Below, one piece after another: positions 1 to 8,619 of a stretch of 64,000 bases of DNA; position 1 is the stretch's first letter; every line of letters starts with the position of its first letter. The translations under genes were made by a program, and so were the position numbers. The notes below the pieces were generated by a model that made no database searches, had not been told where the DNA came from, and saw only the letters and a list, made by a program, of their open reading frames with translations. The stretch comes from Bradyrhizobium sp. (GTDB lineage: Bacteria; Pseudomonadota; Alphaproteobacteria; Rhizobiales; Xanthobacteraceae): positions 930,001-994,000 of the forward strand of contig NZ_JALHLP010000001.1 of NCBI RefSeq assembly GCF_022844465.1. Direction: 5' to 3'.

Positions 1-160
1 CCAGATAATTGTTGGCGCCGGCTGGCGCGTCGGTGAAGCGAAACTTGAGGTCGCTCGTCGCCTCGATCTTGCGCAGGACCTCCAGCGCCGGCGTCATCAC
101 TTCGGGGCCGATGCCGTCGCCGCCGAGCACGGCGATGTGGAGAGCGTTATTGGCGGACAT
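1..160 (-). CDS. isopropylmalate/isocitrate dehydrogenase family protein, N-terminal fragment cut by window edge
   Basis: Only the first 53 codons are present; the gene runs off the left edge of the window. The visible N-terminus contains LGGDGIGPEV, the start signature of the beta-decarboxylating dehydrogenase family (isopropylmalate, isocitrate, tartrate dehydrogenases), which oxidise a 2-hydroxyacid and decarboxylate it with NAD(P). A GGAG Shine-Dalgarno lies a few bases before the ATG. It is the last visible gene of the minus-strand operon with alcohol dehydrogenase, TRAP transporter and CoA-transferase. A catabolic role (tartrate/malate-like substrate) is therefore more likely than leucine synthesis, but that is inference. 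Substrate-determining residues lie outside the window. Confidence 0.85.
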   Translation of the reverse strand, partial: MSANNALHIAVLGGDGIGPEVMTPALEVLRKIEATSDLKFRFTDAPAGANNYL

Positions 161-180
161 GGAGGATCCTTATTTGGGAA

Positions 181-303
181 GTCATTCCGGGATGGTCCGG
201 AGGACCAGACCTCAGATGCGCAATTGCGCATCGGGGAATCTCGAGATTCTCAGGTGCGCAATTGCGTACCGTAGTTCGATGCTACGCATCGCGCCGGAAT
301 GAC
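181..303. repeat. intergenic palindromic repeat, family A copy 1
   Basis: The element begins GTCATTCCGG and ends CCGGAATGAC, the inverted terminal signature shared with copies near 47.9 and 51.8 kb. It holds an internal perfect 18-base palindrome (GATGCGCAATTGCGCATC, 215-232) and a second related GCGCAATTGCG stretch. It fills almost the whole gap between the alcohol dehydrogenase stop and the next gene. Such elements in rhizobia typically form mRNA hairpins; function here is unknown. Confidence 0.75.
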
Positions 304-307
304 GGAC

Positions 308-1378
308 TTACGGCGTCAGCACGGCGCGGCCGACCAGTTTGCCCTTCTGCAAGTCGGTGAGCGCTTGATTGGCCTTGGCGAGCGGCATCGTCGTCACCGG
401 TATCGGCGGGACTTTCTGGTTGCGAACCAGCTCGAGCAATTCCTCGGTTTCGCGCAAATTGCCGACATAGCTGCCCTGGATGGTGATCGCCTTGATCGGG
501 ATCAGTGGCAGGGCCCATGGCGCGCCGCCGCCGAACAGGCCGACAATCACGAGCTTGCCGCCCTTGGTCAGGCAATCGAAGCCGAGCTGGGTGGTCTGCG
601 CGTTGCCGACCAGATCGATCACCGCGCGGATCGGGCCGCCGGCCCGCTTGGCGAGTTGTTCCAGCGCGTCGGGCGCCTTGCCGTCGACGGTGGCGAGCGC
701 CCCGGCGGCTTCGGCGGCTTCGCGCTTGCGCGCGTCGATGTCGACGACGATGGCGCCCTTGCCGCCCATCGCCTTCAACAGCGATAGCGCCATCAGCCCA
801 AGACCGCCGGCGCCGAAAATCACGATCGGTGAATTAAAGGCGAACTCGACCTTCTTCAACGCGCTGTAGGTGGTGACGCCGGAGCAGGCATAGGGCGCGG
901 CGGTGACGGGATCGAGCCCCTTCAGGTTCAGGAGGTATTTTGGGTGCGGCACCGTCATGTGGTCGGCGTAGCCGCCGTCGCAATAGACGCCGAGCGAATT
1001 CGGCTTGACGATGCACATGTTCTCGTCACCGCCCACGCAGGTCTCGCACTTGCCACAACCGAGCCAGGGATAAACGAGCGCAACGTCGCCGACCTTGAGG
1101 TCGCGCTTGTCGGCGGCCGTGACGTCGGGCCCGAACGCGACCACCTCCCCGGCCGACTCATGCCCCATGGTGCGCGGCAGCGACACGCCGCGGTCCTTCA
1201 GCGACAGCGGCTTGCGGCCATGGCCCAAATCATAGCCGCCCTCCCAGATGTGAAGGTCGCTGTGACAGACGCCCGCCGCCTTCACCTTGATCAGCACCTG
1301 CGTGCCCGTCGGCTGCGGCGTCGGATGATCCACCTCTTTCAGGGGGGCGTTGAACTCGGCGACCTGAAAACTCTTCAT
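308..1378 (-). CDS. zinc-dependent alcohol dehydrogenase (MDR family)
   Basis: A 356-residue medium-chain dehydrogenase oxidising an alcohol to an aldehyde or ketone with NAD(P). Catalytic zinc ligands are visible as Cys38 in GVCHSD, His73-Glu74 in MGHE, and Cys164. Structural zinc cysteines sit at 107, 110, 113 and 121. The Rossmann glycine motif GAGGLG is at 188-193. The start is the ATG at 1378, preceded by GGGAGAG; an upstream in-frame extension lacks a ribosome site. It follows dctM by 93 bases in the same direction, so it probably oxidises an intermediate of whatever the TRAP system imports. The substrate cannot be read from sequence. Confidence 0.92.
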   Translation of the reverse strand: MKSFQVAEFNAPLKEVDHPTPQPTGTQVLIKVKAAGVCHSDLHIWEGGYDLGHGRKPLSLKDRGVSLPRTMGHESAGEVVAFGPDVTAADKRDLKVGDVALVYPWLGCGKCETCVGGDENMCIVKPNSLGVYCDGGYADHMTVPHPKYLLNLKGLDPVTAAPYACSGVTTYSALKKVEFAFNSPIVIFGAGGLGLMALSLLKAMGGKGAIVVDIDARKREAAEAAGALATVDGKAPDALEQLAKRAGGPIRAVIDLVGNAQTTQLGFDCLTKGGKLVIVGLFGGGAPWALPLIPIKAITIQGSYVGNLRETEELLELVRNQKVPPIPVTTMPLAKANQALTDLQKGKLVGRAVLTP

Positions 1379-1471
1379 CGCATCTCTCCCGTCGCTATTG
1401 TTCTTGAGCAAGTATTCGCTGCCGTTTCCGGGCGGACGTTGCCACGTCCGCAGCAGCCCGGCCCCGCAACA

Positions 1472-2740
1472 TCAGAACTTCCCGTTTACAAAGTACATCG
1501 CAATCCAGGGTTGCCATATCACGAGCGCCAGACAAAACATCATCAGCAAGATGAAGGGAATCGCGGCGATGCAGAGTCGTCCGAACGGTTGCTTGAACGC
1601 GCTCATGGCCACGATCAGATTCAATCCCACAGGTGGCGTGAGATAGCCGATCTCCAGGTTGAGAATCATGATCACCCCGAAGAGCACCTTGTCGTAACCA
1701 TAGGCCGCCGCGACGGGCGCCAGCAACGGGGCCAGTACCAGGATCGCTTCGCCTGTCGTCATAAGACAACCGACCAGCAGCAGCAACGCGTTGACCACCA
1801 ACATGAACATCAGCGGACTGGTGATGTAGCCCTGGATGGCCGTCACCAGCATTTGCGGCACGCGGTGCTCAGTCAGGATGATGTTGAGGCTGAGTGCTAT
1901 CGCCAGCACCGGAAACAGCGACCCGCCGAGTTTCGAGGTATCGAGTACCACCTTGTAGAAGTCGGCGAGTTTCAGCTCGCGGTGAATGAAGACTTCGACC
2001 AGCATGGCATAGCACAGCGCCACCGCCGCGGCCTCGGTCGCGGTAAAGTAGCCGGTGTAAATGCCCCCGAGCAGGATCACCGGCATCATCGCCGACCAGA
2101 TGCCATTCTTGAATGCCTCCTGGAAGTGAGCGAAGTCAAACCGCTCGGTCGGCATATGCCGGTTGACCCAGACCGAATAGATGGACAGCACGACGGTGAG
2201 CAGGATTCCGGGACCGAAGCCGGCGGCGAACAGATCGGTAACGCTCGTTTCGGTCACGAGACCATAGATGATCATCGGGATCGACGGCGGGATGATGATG
2301 CCGAGGGTTCCGCCGGACATGATCGCGCCGAGTGTAAAGTTCAAATTATAGCCGGCCTGCCGCATCGCCGGATACATGATCGATCCGATCGCCAGCATGG
2401 TCACGATCGAAGAGCCAGAAATTGCTGCGAATACCGCGCAGGAAAGCACACAGGCCACCGCCATGCCGCCCGGCAGCGGGCGGGTGATCGACGCCAGAAT
2501 ATTGATCAGACGCTGGGCAATCGAGCCGCGCGTCATCACACTGCCGCAGAGGATGAACAGCGGAATCGACAGAATCACTTCCTTGTCGAGGCCGACCCAC
2601 ATGTCCTCAATGATATAATCAAGTTTGGCCTGTCCCCAGACAATGTGAATGTAAGCGGCGACCGACATCAGGATGACAAGCAGCGGCTGACGCAGGATCA
2701 GTAGTGCCAGGACGATTCCGACCAGCAGGAGCGCGGTCAT
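1472..2740 (-). CDS. dctM: TRAP transporter large membrane subunit DctM
   Basis: A 422-residue protein made almost entirely of hydrophobic helices (about a dozen), with the conserved family stretch GSIMYPAMRQAGYN and the IIPPSIPMIIYG loop typical of DctM. It forms the ion-coupled translocation channel of a tripartite periplasmic carboxylate transporter with DctQ and DctP. The start ATG at 2740 overlaps the dctQ stop as ATGA, showing translational coupling. The much longer open frame upstream is only the unused frame across dctQ. Ligand type is not predictable from this subunit. Confidence 0.93.
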   Translation of the reverse strand: MTALLLVGIVLALLILRQPLLVILMSVAAYIHIVWGQAKLDYIIEDMWVGLDKEVILSIPLFILCGSVMTRGSIAQRLINILASITRPLPGGMAVACVLSCAVFAAISGSSIVTMLAIGSIMYPAMRQAGYNLNFTLGAIMSGGTLGIIIPPSIPMIIYGLVTETSVTDLFAAGFGPGILLTVVLSIYSVWVNRHMPTERFDFAHFQEAFKNGIWSAMMPVILLGGIYTGYFTATEAAAVALCYAMLVEVFIHRELKLADFYKVVLDTSKLGGSLFPVLAIALSLNIILTEHRVPQMLVTAIQGYITSPLMFMLVVNALLLLVGCLMTTGEAILVLAPLLAPVAAAYGYDKVLFGVIMILNLEIGYLTPPVGLNLIVAMSAFKQPFGRLCIAAIPFILLMMFCLALVIWQPWIAMYFVNGKF

Positions 2741-3309
2741 TCCTGGAACTCCGGCGGCAACGGCTTCAGACCCGGCCAGGCGGAGAACAGAAGATAGCGT
2801 ACCGCCGCGGACGCAAACCCCAAGGGGATCGCCAGCTGGAACGGCCAGACAGACCAGTTGAGCACCGGCGCTCTCAAATCGGTCGCCATCGAAGACTGAA
2901 CGAAGCGGAAGCCATAATAGGCGACGATCAGCAGGAACACGCCAGTGATGAGGTCGGCGAGACGATCCAGTGTGGGGCCCCAACGTTCCGGAACCAGATT
3001 GAAGGCCACGCGCGGCACCAGATGGGCACCGGTAGCGGTGGCGATGCCGATGCCGGCGAAGCTGCCGATCACCAGCGCAAACACCGACATCTTCTGCGCT
3101 GCAAATATTCCAGTGGCCTGCTTCATCCCCATCAGACGGACGATCGGTCCAAGCAGTTCGCGTCCGAGCACATCGAGCAACAAAATCACGGCGATGAAAG
3201 TGAAGGCCGCGACGGCCACCCAGCACTCAACGGTGTGCCAGTTGGCGGCGAAACTATGCGCCCAGCGCGGCGCTCCCACCGCTGTCGTCTTTTGCGAGTG
3301 TTCAGACAT
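2737..3309 (-). CDS. dctQ: TRAP transporter small membrane subunit DctQ
   Basis: A 190-residue protein with four predicted membrane helices, the length and layout of DctQ, which bridges the binding protein and the DctM channel. The N-terminal 25 residues are hydrophilic and the first helix starts near WVAVAAFTFIAVILLLDVLG. It lies between dctP and dctM, with an ATGA overlap into dctM and 114 bases after dctP that hold a strong hairpin. Confidence 0.9.
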   Translation of the reverse strand: MSEHSQKTTAVGAPRWAHSFAANWHTVECWVAVAAFTFIAVILLLDVLGRELLGPIVRLMGMKQATGIFAAQKMSVFALVIGSFAGIGIATATGAHLVPRVAFNLVPERWGPTLDRLADLITGVFLLIVAYYGFRFVQSSMATDLRAPVLNWSVWPFQLAIPLGFASAAVRYLLFSAWPGLKPLPPEFQE

Positions 3310-3337
3310 TTGCGGCGCCTGGATGAGGGGTGGACCG

Positions 3338-3365
3338 GGGTTCGGCCTTTGCTGCGGCCGAACCC
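3338..3365 (-). terminator. intercistronic hairpin between dctP and dctQ
   Basis: GGGTTCGGCC and GGCCGAACCC form a perfect 10-pair stem with an 8-base loop in the dctP-dctQ gap, without a clear U tract. This suits partial termination or 3' end protection, giving more binding protein than membrane subunits. That role is inference. Confidence 0.55.
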
Positions 3366-3423
3366 GTCCGTTGGAAGAAAATTTGATCCCTGCAAGCCTC
3401 GAGGGCGGGACGCCCCCGGTGGC

Positions 3424-4461
3424 TTACGCGCCGCAGCCCGCTCGTCCAGCTTCGATGGCCTTGAACAGGGCTTCGCCTTCAGGGCCGATTTCCTTGATCA
3501 TGGTCGGCCATACCGGCTTGATCTTCTTGCGCCATTCCTCGCGCTGTTCGCGCGTGATCTCGACGACCTGACCGCCACCCTTGACGTGCAGGTCGCGCAG
3601 GGTCTGCTCGAAGCTGCGGATTTCCTTGCGCAGCAGGTCCGCCGAACGCCGCGCAGTCGCCCGCTCAAGCGCCGACTTCTGATCGGCCGTGAGCTTGTCC
3701 CAAGCGGCCTTGTTCATCACGATGATGCCGGGCGCGTCCGCCAGCTCGACCCGGGTCAGCACCGGCGCGATCTTGTTGAGTCCGGATGGCAGGTAGAAGG
3801 TGACGACCTGCGCCTGCACATCGACCAGCCCGGTCTGGAACGCCGACGATATTTCGGTGATTCCGATCGGGTTGGGGTTGGCGCCCAGCGCCGACCACAG
3901 CGCCGCGGAAACCTTGTTGCTGGCGGCGGCGGCCTTCAGGCCATTGACGTCGTTGGGCGATACGAACGGCCGCTTGCCGATCACATCGGCCGTGCCGACC
4001 TCGGTCCATCCCAGGAACTTGATACCCTTCTTGTCGAGGCCAGCGGATATCGGCGCGGTCATGTGCTTGTCGATGATGCAGTCCTGCTCGGCCGTGCTGC
4101 CGAACAGGAACGGAATGCTGAGCACCGACAATTCCGGCAGCACCAGCGCCACCGCGCCGGTCGAGAAGCCGCCCATGTCGATACGGCCGCGGGCGATTTG
4201 CTGGATTGTATCCTGCTCATTGCCGAGCTGGGCGGCGATGAAAGGATCGATCTTGAGCGCGCCCTTGCTTTCTTCGGCGACATCCACCACGAAGCGCTCA
4301 AGCTGCGTCACCCAGGGCGTCTTGGCAGGGGCGCCCGTGGTGTAGCGAAGCGTCGTGGCCGGCGTGCCCTGCGCCGACGCGGTCGTGATTGACGCTGCCA
4401 CGCCAAATCCCGCCACAAGAAAAATTCGCGCAAACGCGCTCGATCGGATCGCCGCTTTCAT
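3424..4461 (-). CDS. dctP: TRAP transporter periplasmic substrate-binding protein DctP
   Basis: A 345-residue secreted binding protein. A Sec signal peptide covers about residues 1-31 and ends in TASAQ. The mature part has DctP-family features such as QLGNEQDTIQQIARGRIDMG and GLKAAAASNKVSAALWSALG. It captures a carboxylate-type ligand and delivers it to DctQM. The chosen ATG at 4461 has GGGAGGGAG before it; the longer open frame upstream is antisense noise. It lies 179 bases after the CoA-transferase gene in the same direction. Confidence 0.93.
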   Translation of the reverse strand: MKAAIRSSAFARIFLVAGFGVAASITTASAQGTPATTLRYTTGAPAKTPWVTQLERFVVDVAEESKGALKIDPFIAAQLGNEQDTIQQIARGRIDMGGFSTGAVALVLPELSVLSIPFLFGSTAEQDCIIDKHMTAPISAGLDKKGIKFLGWTEVGTADVIGKRPFVSPNDVNGLKAAAASNKVSAALWSALGANPNPIGITEISSAFQTGLVDVQAQVVTFYLPSGLNKIAPVLTRVELADAPGIIVMNKAAWDKLTADQKSALERATARRSADLLRKEIRSFEQTLRDLHVKGGGQVVEITREQREEWRKKIKPVWPTMIKEIGPEGEALFKAIEAGRAGCGA

Positions 4462-4640
4462 GGGTGCTCCCTCCCGAATGTTTCGTGCGTCCGGTATTCC
4501 GGATCGCGGATAGCCAGTGGCAAGATTGTCCGGAAACGCCGTCGCGGGCAAGGCCGTTCGCATTCGCCCGGATGAAAAGCCGAGGGATTTATCCTTTGGC
4601 GGCCAGAGAGGACCGTCAGCCGGGTGCGGACCCTCTATGC

Positions 4641-5816
4641 CTAGTCGGCAAAGGCCGCGATCTCGTCTTCGGTCAGGCCGGTCTCCTTGAGATACGCGCG
4701 CGTGTGTTCGCCCAGCGTCGACACGCGCTTGGCCGCGGATACCCGGGCGGCGGACATGCGGAACGGCAGGTTGAGAACCGTGAAGCTCCCGCCGCCATCT
4801 TCGACTTCGGCCAGCGCGCCGCGATGGGCGATCTGCGGGTCGCGCAGCGCCTCGGCGACGGTACGGTAGGCCGACGAGGGCACGCCGTGCGCGTTGAGCG
4901 CAGCAAGGCATCCTTCGGTAGTTACGGCGCGCGACCACGCTTCCACGCCTTCCATCAGGCTCGCCCAGTTTTCGCGGCGATCGGAGTATTTGGCAAAGCG
5001 CGGATCGTTCACCCATTGGGGACGTTCGATCACCTTCATCAGGCTCTGGAACGTTTTTTCGCTGGCGATCGCGACCATCACATAGCCGTCGGAAGTCTCG
5101 ATCGGTCCGAACATCGGCCGTTGCGTCGGCTTCACCTCGAATTGCGACCATTGCAGTTCGTTCAGTGTCAGGCTCAACATCGATTCCAGCATCGAGACGT
5201 CGATATGCTGTCCCTGCCCGGTTCGCCCGCGCTGAAACAACGCCGCCGAAATGGCGCCGAACGCATAGACGCCGGTGAGGACGTCGGCGTGATAGATGCC
5301 GCAATAGTCGGGTCGGCTTCGCCCGGGCTGGTAGGCCAGATGCGCCATTTCATAGCCCGATGCCGCATGAATCACCGGCGCATAGGCCGGCAGTTCCGCC
5401 GACGGCCCGGTCTGGCCGTAGCCGGAGATCGAGCAATAGACCAGCTTGGGATTGAGGGCTTGCAACGATGCGTAGTCGAGCTGCAACCGCCGCATCACGC
5501 CCGGGCGGAAATTCTCCACCAGCACGTCCGCGGTAGCGACCAGCCGGCGGACGGCCTCCACTCCCCGGGGCGATTTCAGATCCAGAACCAGGCTGTTCTT
5601 GCCGACATTGAGCTGGCCGAAGACGGTCGAGCAATTGTTCCGGACCGGCGGGCGGGTCCGCATCGTCTCGCCTTCCCCGGTCTCGATCTTGATGACTTCC
5701 GCGCCCATGTCCGCCAGCATCCGCGTGCAATGGGGGCCGGCAATCGTGGTCGAGAAGTCGAGGACGCGCAGGCCCGCGAGGCTGCCTGTCAAACTTCCCC
5801 TATTGTCATCCGCCAT
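4641..5816 (-). CDS. class III CoA-transferase (CaiB/BaiF family)
   Basis: A 391-residue family III CoA-transferase moving CoA between carboxylic acids. Conserved parts are GLRVLDFSTTIAGPHCTR near the N-terminus, the ADMGAEVIKIE strand at 35-45, the segment VENFRPGVM at 100-108, and the catalytic aspartate at about 178 in YHADVLTGVYA. It is the first gene of the minus-strand operon that continues into the TRAP transporter, alcohol dehydrogenase and an IPMDH-like enzyme. It probably activates the imported acid as a CoA ester. The exact acid is unknown. Confidence 0.92.
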   Translation of the reverse strand: MADDNRGSLTGSLAGLRVLDFSTTIAGPHCTRMLADMGAEVIKIETGEGETMRTRPPVRNNCSTVFGQLNVGKNSLVLDLKSPRGVEAVRRLVATADVLVENFRPGVMRRLQLDYASLQALNPKLVYCSISGYGQTGPSAELPAYAPVIHAASGYEMAHLAYQPGRSRPDYCGIYHADVLTGVYAFGAISAALFQRGRTGQGQHIDVSMLESMLSLTLNELQWSQFEVKPTQRPMFGPIETSDGYVMVAIASEKTFQSLMKVIERPQWVNDPRFAKYSDRRENWASLMEGVEAWSRAVTTEGCLAALNAHGVPSSAYRTVAEALRDPQIAHRGALAEVEDGGGSFTVLNLPFRMSAARVSAAKRVSTLGEHTRAYLKETGLTEDEIAAFAD

Positions 5817-5911
5817 ACTCGTTCCCTCAAGGCCATCGCCGCAACGCCTGATCGCCCGCGACCAGCCTGACCCTAAATCGGGCTGCCTCGGCAGGAAAGG
5901 CTGTCACACAG

Positions 5912-5936
5912 GGAACCGATGACCAGGGCGGGAGTT
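5912..5936 (+). promoter_or_regulatory. possible EcfG (general stress sigma factor) promoter before glgA
   Basis: GGAAC at 5912-5916, 16 bases, then AGTT at 5933-5936. The alphaproteobacterial EcfG consensus is GGAAC-N16/17-CGTT, so one -10 base differs. It sits 65 bases before the TTG start at 6002, almost the same distance as the exact match before the glycosyltransferase at 18367. It also argues against the ATG at 5951, which would leave almost no leader. Confidence 0.45.
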
Positions 5937-6001
5937 GTCGCTCCGGCAACTTGGACCCTTTCTTGCATCACTCCTGCTCTAAGTGGGTAAAGGGTAATCC
6001 C

Positions 6002-7429
6002 TTGAAGGTTCTGTTCGTTACCACGGAAATGGATGACTTCGTCCGGGTCGGCGGCCTCGCCGCGGTCTCCGCGGCGCTGCCCCGAGCCCTCCGCCCGTGG
6101 AGTGACGTCCGCATCATGCTGCCCGGTTATCGGGACGTCGTCGAACAGTTCACGCATATTGAAATCGTTGGACAATGCGCCGCGTTGGCGGAAATGCCAG
6201 CCTGCGCGCTGGGGCGGGCTTCGACCAGGGACGGCCTGCCGGTTTATGTGCTGCTCTGTCCGTCGCTGTACGAGCGACCGGGCAATCCCTATGGCGATGA
6301 ATCCGGCCGCGACTGGCCGGACAATGAGATCCGTTTCGGTCGGTTCGCGTCTGCTGCCGCGGAGCTGGCGATGGGCACGCTGGACAAGAATTGGGCAGCG
6401 GATCTGGTCCACGCCAATGACTGGCAGGCCGCGTTGGCTCCTGCATACCTCGCCTGGAAGGGCGCGAGGGTTCCATCAATCTTGACCATCCACAATCTCG
6501 CCTATCAGGGCTTGTTCCCGCGCGACGCGTTGCGTCGGATCGGGGCGCCCGAGAGCTCCTTCCACATCGACGGGCTGGAATTCTATGACAAGCTGTCATT
6601 CCTCAAAGGCGGCATCGTCTATGCGTCGCACCTCACCACCGTCAGCGCGACCTATGCGAAGGAGATCACGACGCGCGAACTGGGCTGCGGGCTGGAAGGC
6701 CTGCTCCGGCTGCGCTCCGACGCCGCCCAGCTGACGGGCATCCTGAACGGCATCGACGAAAGCTGGGACCCCAGCGCTTGCGCGCAATTGGCGCAGCCCT
6801 TTGGCGCCGGCGATTGGGAGGGCAAGCGGGCCAACGCCGACTATGTCCGCCGGCAGTTTGGCCTGGCGCTGTCGCGCGGTCCGATGTTCGGCCTGGTCGC
6901 CCGGCTGGTTCACCAGAAAGGCGTCGATCTGGTGTTGTCCGCCGCCGACGAGATCATCGAGGCCGGCGGGCAGATCGTGGTGACCGGCAGCGGCGAACCC
7001 GAGATCGAGCAGGCGCTGGTCGAGGCGCATCGCCGCAGGCCGGAGGCGATCGGCGTCGTCATCGGCTTCAACGACGCCCAGGCGCGGCGGATATTCGCCG
7101 GGAGCGACTTCACGCTGATGCCCTCGCGGTTCGAACCGTGCGGGCTGAGCCAGATGTATGCGCAACGGTTCGGATCGCTGCCGATCGGTCACCAGACCGG
7201 CGGGCTGGCGGAGACCATCCAGGACGGCGAAACCGGGTTTCTGTTCGCGCAACCCTCGGCGGAATCCTTCCTTGGCGGCGTCAGGCGCGCGTTCGAAACC
7301 TTTCGGGCCAAGGATCGCCTCGACGCGATGCGCCGCAGCGCAATGGCGCAATCCTTTAGCTGGGATCTTTCGGCGGCCTGTTACAACGCATTGTACCGCA
7401 AGACGGCCGCGCCTTTCATCGGCGCGTGA
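6002..7429 (+). CDS. glgA: glycogen synthase-like GT5 glycosyltransferase
   Basis: About 475 residues with the GT5 glycogen/starch synthase fold: N-terminal KVLFVTTE strand, glucose-loop RVGGLAAV, LTIHNLAYQG, a KGGIVYA segment, and the C-terminal nucleotide-sugar motif PSRFEPCGLSQMYA followed by TGGLAET. It would extend alpha-1,4-glucan from ADP-glucose in the cytoplasm. The KxGGL lysine (Lys15 in the Escherichia coli enzyme, contacting ADP-glucose) is arginine here. I place the start at TTG 6002, because the family N-terminus begins there and AAGGG precedes it; ATG 5951 is the alternative. Its 3' end overlaps the convergent patatin gene by 49 bases. Confidence 0.85.
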   Translation: MKVLFVTTEMDDFVRVGGLAAVSAALPRALRPWSDVRIMLPGYRDVVEQFTHIEIVGQCAALAEMPACALGRASTRDGLPVYVLLCPSLYERPGNPYGDESGRDWPDNEIRFGRFASAAAELAMGTLDKNWAADLVHANDWQAALAPAYLAWKGARVPSILTIHNLAYQGLFPRDALRRIGAPESSFHIDGLEFYDKLSFLKGGIVYASHLTTVSATYAKEITTRELGCGLEGLLRLRSDAAQLTGILNGIDESWDPSACAQLAQPFGAGDWEGKRANADYVRRQFGLALSRGPMFGLVARLVHQKGVDLVLSAADEIIEAGGQIVVTGSGEPEIEQALVEAHRRRPEAIGVVIGFNDAQARRIFAGSDFTLMPSRFEPCGLSQMYAQRFGSLPIGHQTGGLAETIQDGETGFLFAQPSAESFLGGVRRAFETFRAKDRLDAMRRSAMAQSFSWDLSAACYNALYRKTAAPFIGA

Positions 7430-8592
7430 TTTCGTTCAGCTGCCTCTGGCATGACTTCCACCTGCTCGTGGAGAACAACTCCGGACAACGGATCGAACTC
7501 GCCGATCCATGGCTTCCGGTCGAGCACCGCCTTGGTGTGCTGATAACCGGCGTCCCAGCGTTGCATGATTCCCGACGGGCTGAAATCGATGTCCTTGGTG
7601 TGGTCCTCGCGACTGAGCTGCGGGGCGAGCAGACGCACGACGTGCATCCGTGTCGGACACCCATACCCCACCAGCTCCTTCACCGCCGCGTTGTTGCGCT
7701 CAGCCTCCGGCAAACGCGCCGCGAGCTGGTTGATGACGTGGCGCAGGCGGTGCGCCTGCTGCTGCCGGGCGATGTGGCTGGCGATCCGGCTCGAATACTG
7801 CACGTCCTTGTGGCGGTTCAGCACCTCCGCCATCGTGGTCGGTTCGGCGCCGGACGGATTCCAGAGATGCACGGCGAAGATCAATGAATTCTTGCGCGGA
7901 TTGTCGTCGAACACGGCTTCCGTCGGTGTGTTCGACAGAATGCCGCCGTCCCAATAGAGTTCGCCGTCGATGCGTACCGCCGGAAACGCCGGCGGCAGCG
8001 CACCGGACGCCATGATGTGCTTGACGTCGATCTTGCCGTCGCGACTGTCGAAATAGCGCATCTGGCTGGTCCGGACATGGGCGGCGCCCACCGTCAGGCG
8101 CGGCCTGCACTGATTGAGCAGATTGAAATCGACCAGTTCGCTCAAGGTGCGCTCCAGCGGCGCGGTCGAGTAATAGCCGGCCTGATCGGGACCCAACGGA
8201 TAGGAGTCGCCGGCATGGGCCAGCGGGTTGGGTCGGAAGAAGCCCGGGATGCCGTTGGTCACCGTCGACCAATAGGAAAGCTTTTCGTTGAAACCCGGAA
8301 AGATGTCGCGAAAGCTCCAGACCGGATTCTGCTCCATCTTCTTCCAGAACTCGCGCAGGCGCGACAGCCGGTTTTGCCGTGAGTTGCCGGCAATCAGACT
8401 AGCGTTGATGGCGCCGATCGAGGTGCCGATGATCCAGTCCGGTTCGATCCCGGCCTCCTGGAGCGCCTGGTAGACGCCAGCCTGATAGGAGCCCAGCGCG
8501 CCGCCGCCTTGCAGCACCAGCACGATCTGTCCAGGCTCGGACCCAGTCGATCTGGTATGGGTCGAAGACGAGACGTCCTTTCTATCGTTCAT
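7381..8592 (-). CDS. patatin-like phospholipase with DUF3734-type C-terminus
   Basis: A 403-residue patatin-family hydrolase. The oxyanion loop GGGALGSYQAG is at about 29-39, the nucleophile elbow GTSIG puts Ser58 in the active site, and DGG near residue 215 supplies the catalytic aspartate. The C-terminal third matches the DUF3734-type extension I associate with this subgroup. It lies 27 bases after bdhA on the same strand, so the pair is an operon. A role in polyhydroxybutyrate or lipid turnover is inferred from that partner, because bdhA oxidises 3-hydroxybutyrate. No signal peptide is seen. Confidence 0.9.
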   Translation of the reverse strand: MNDRKDVSSSTHTRSTGSEPGQIVLVLQGGGALGSYQAGVYQALQEAGIEPDWIIGTSIGAINASLIAGNSRQNRLSRLREFWKKMEQNPVWSFRDIFPGFNEKLSYWSTVTNGIPGFFRPNPLAHAGDSYPLGPDQAGYYSTAPLERTLSELVDFNLLNQCRPRLTVGAAHVRTSQMRYFDSRDGKIDVKHIMASGALPPAFPAVRIDGELYWDGGILSNTPTEAVFDDNPRKNSLIFAVHLWNPSGAEPTTMAEVLNRHKDVQYSSRIASHIARQQQAHRLRHVINQLAARLPEAERNNAAVKELVGYGCPTRMHVVRLLAPQLSREDHTKDIDFSPSGIMQRWDAGYQHTKAVLDRKPWIGEFDPLSGVVLHEQVEVMPEAAERNHAPMKGAAVLRYNAL

Positions 8593-8619
8593 GTCACGTT
8601 CCCTCGTGTGATTGTCATG

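Noticed and set aside
944..2704. Plus-strand open frame of 586 codons across alcohol dehydrogenase and dctM
   Set aside because: Both genes on the minus strand have full conserved motifs; the plus frame is rich in His, Gln, Asp and Arg with no recognisable domain.
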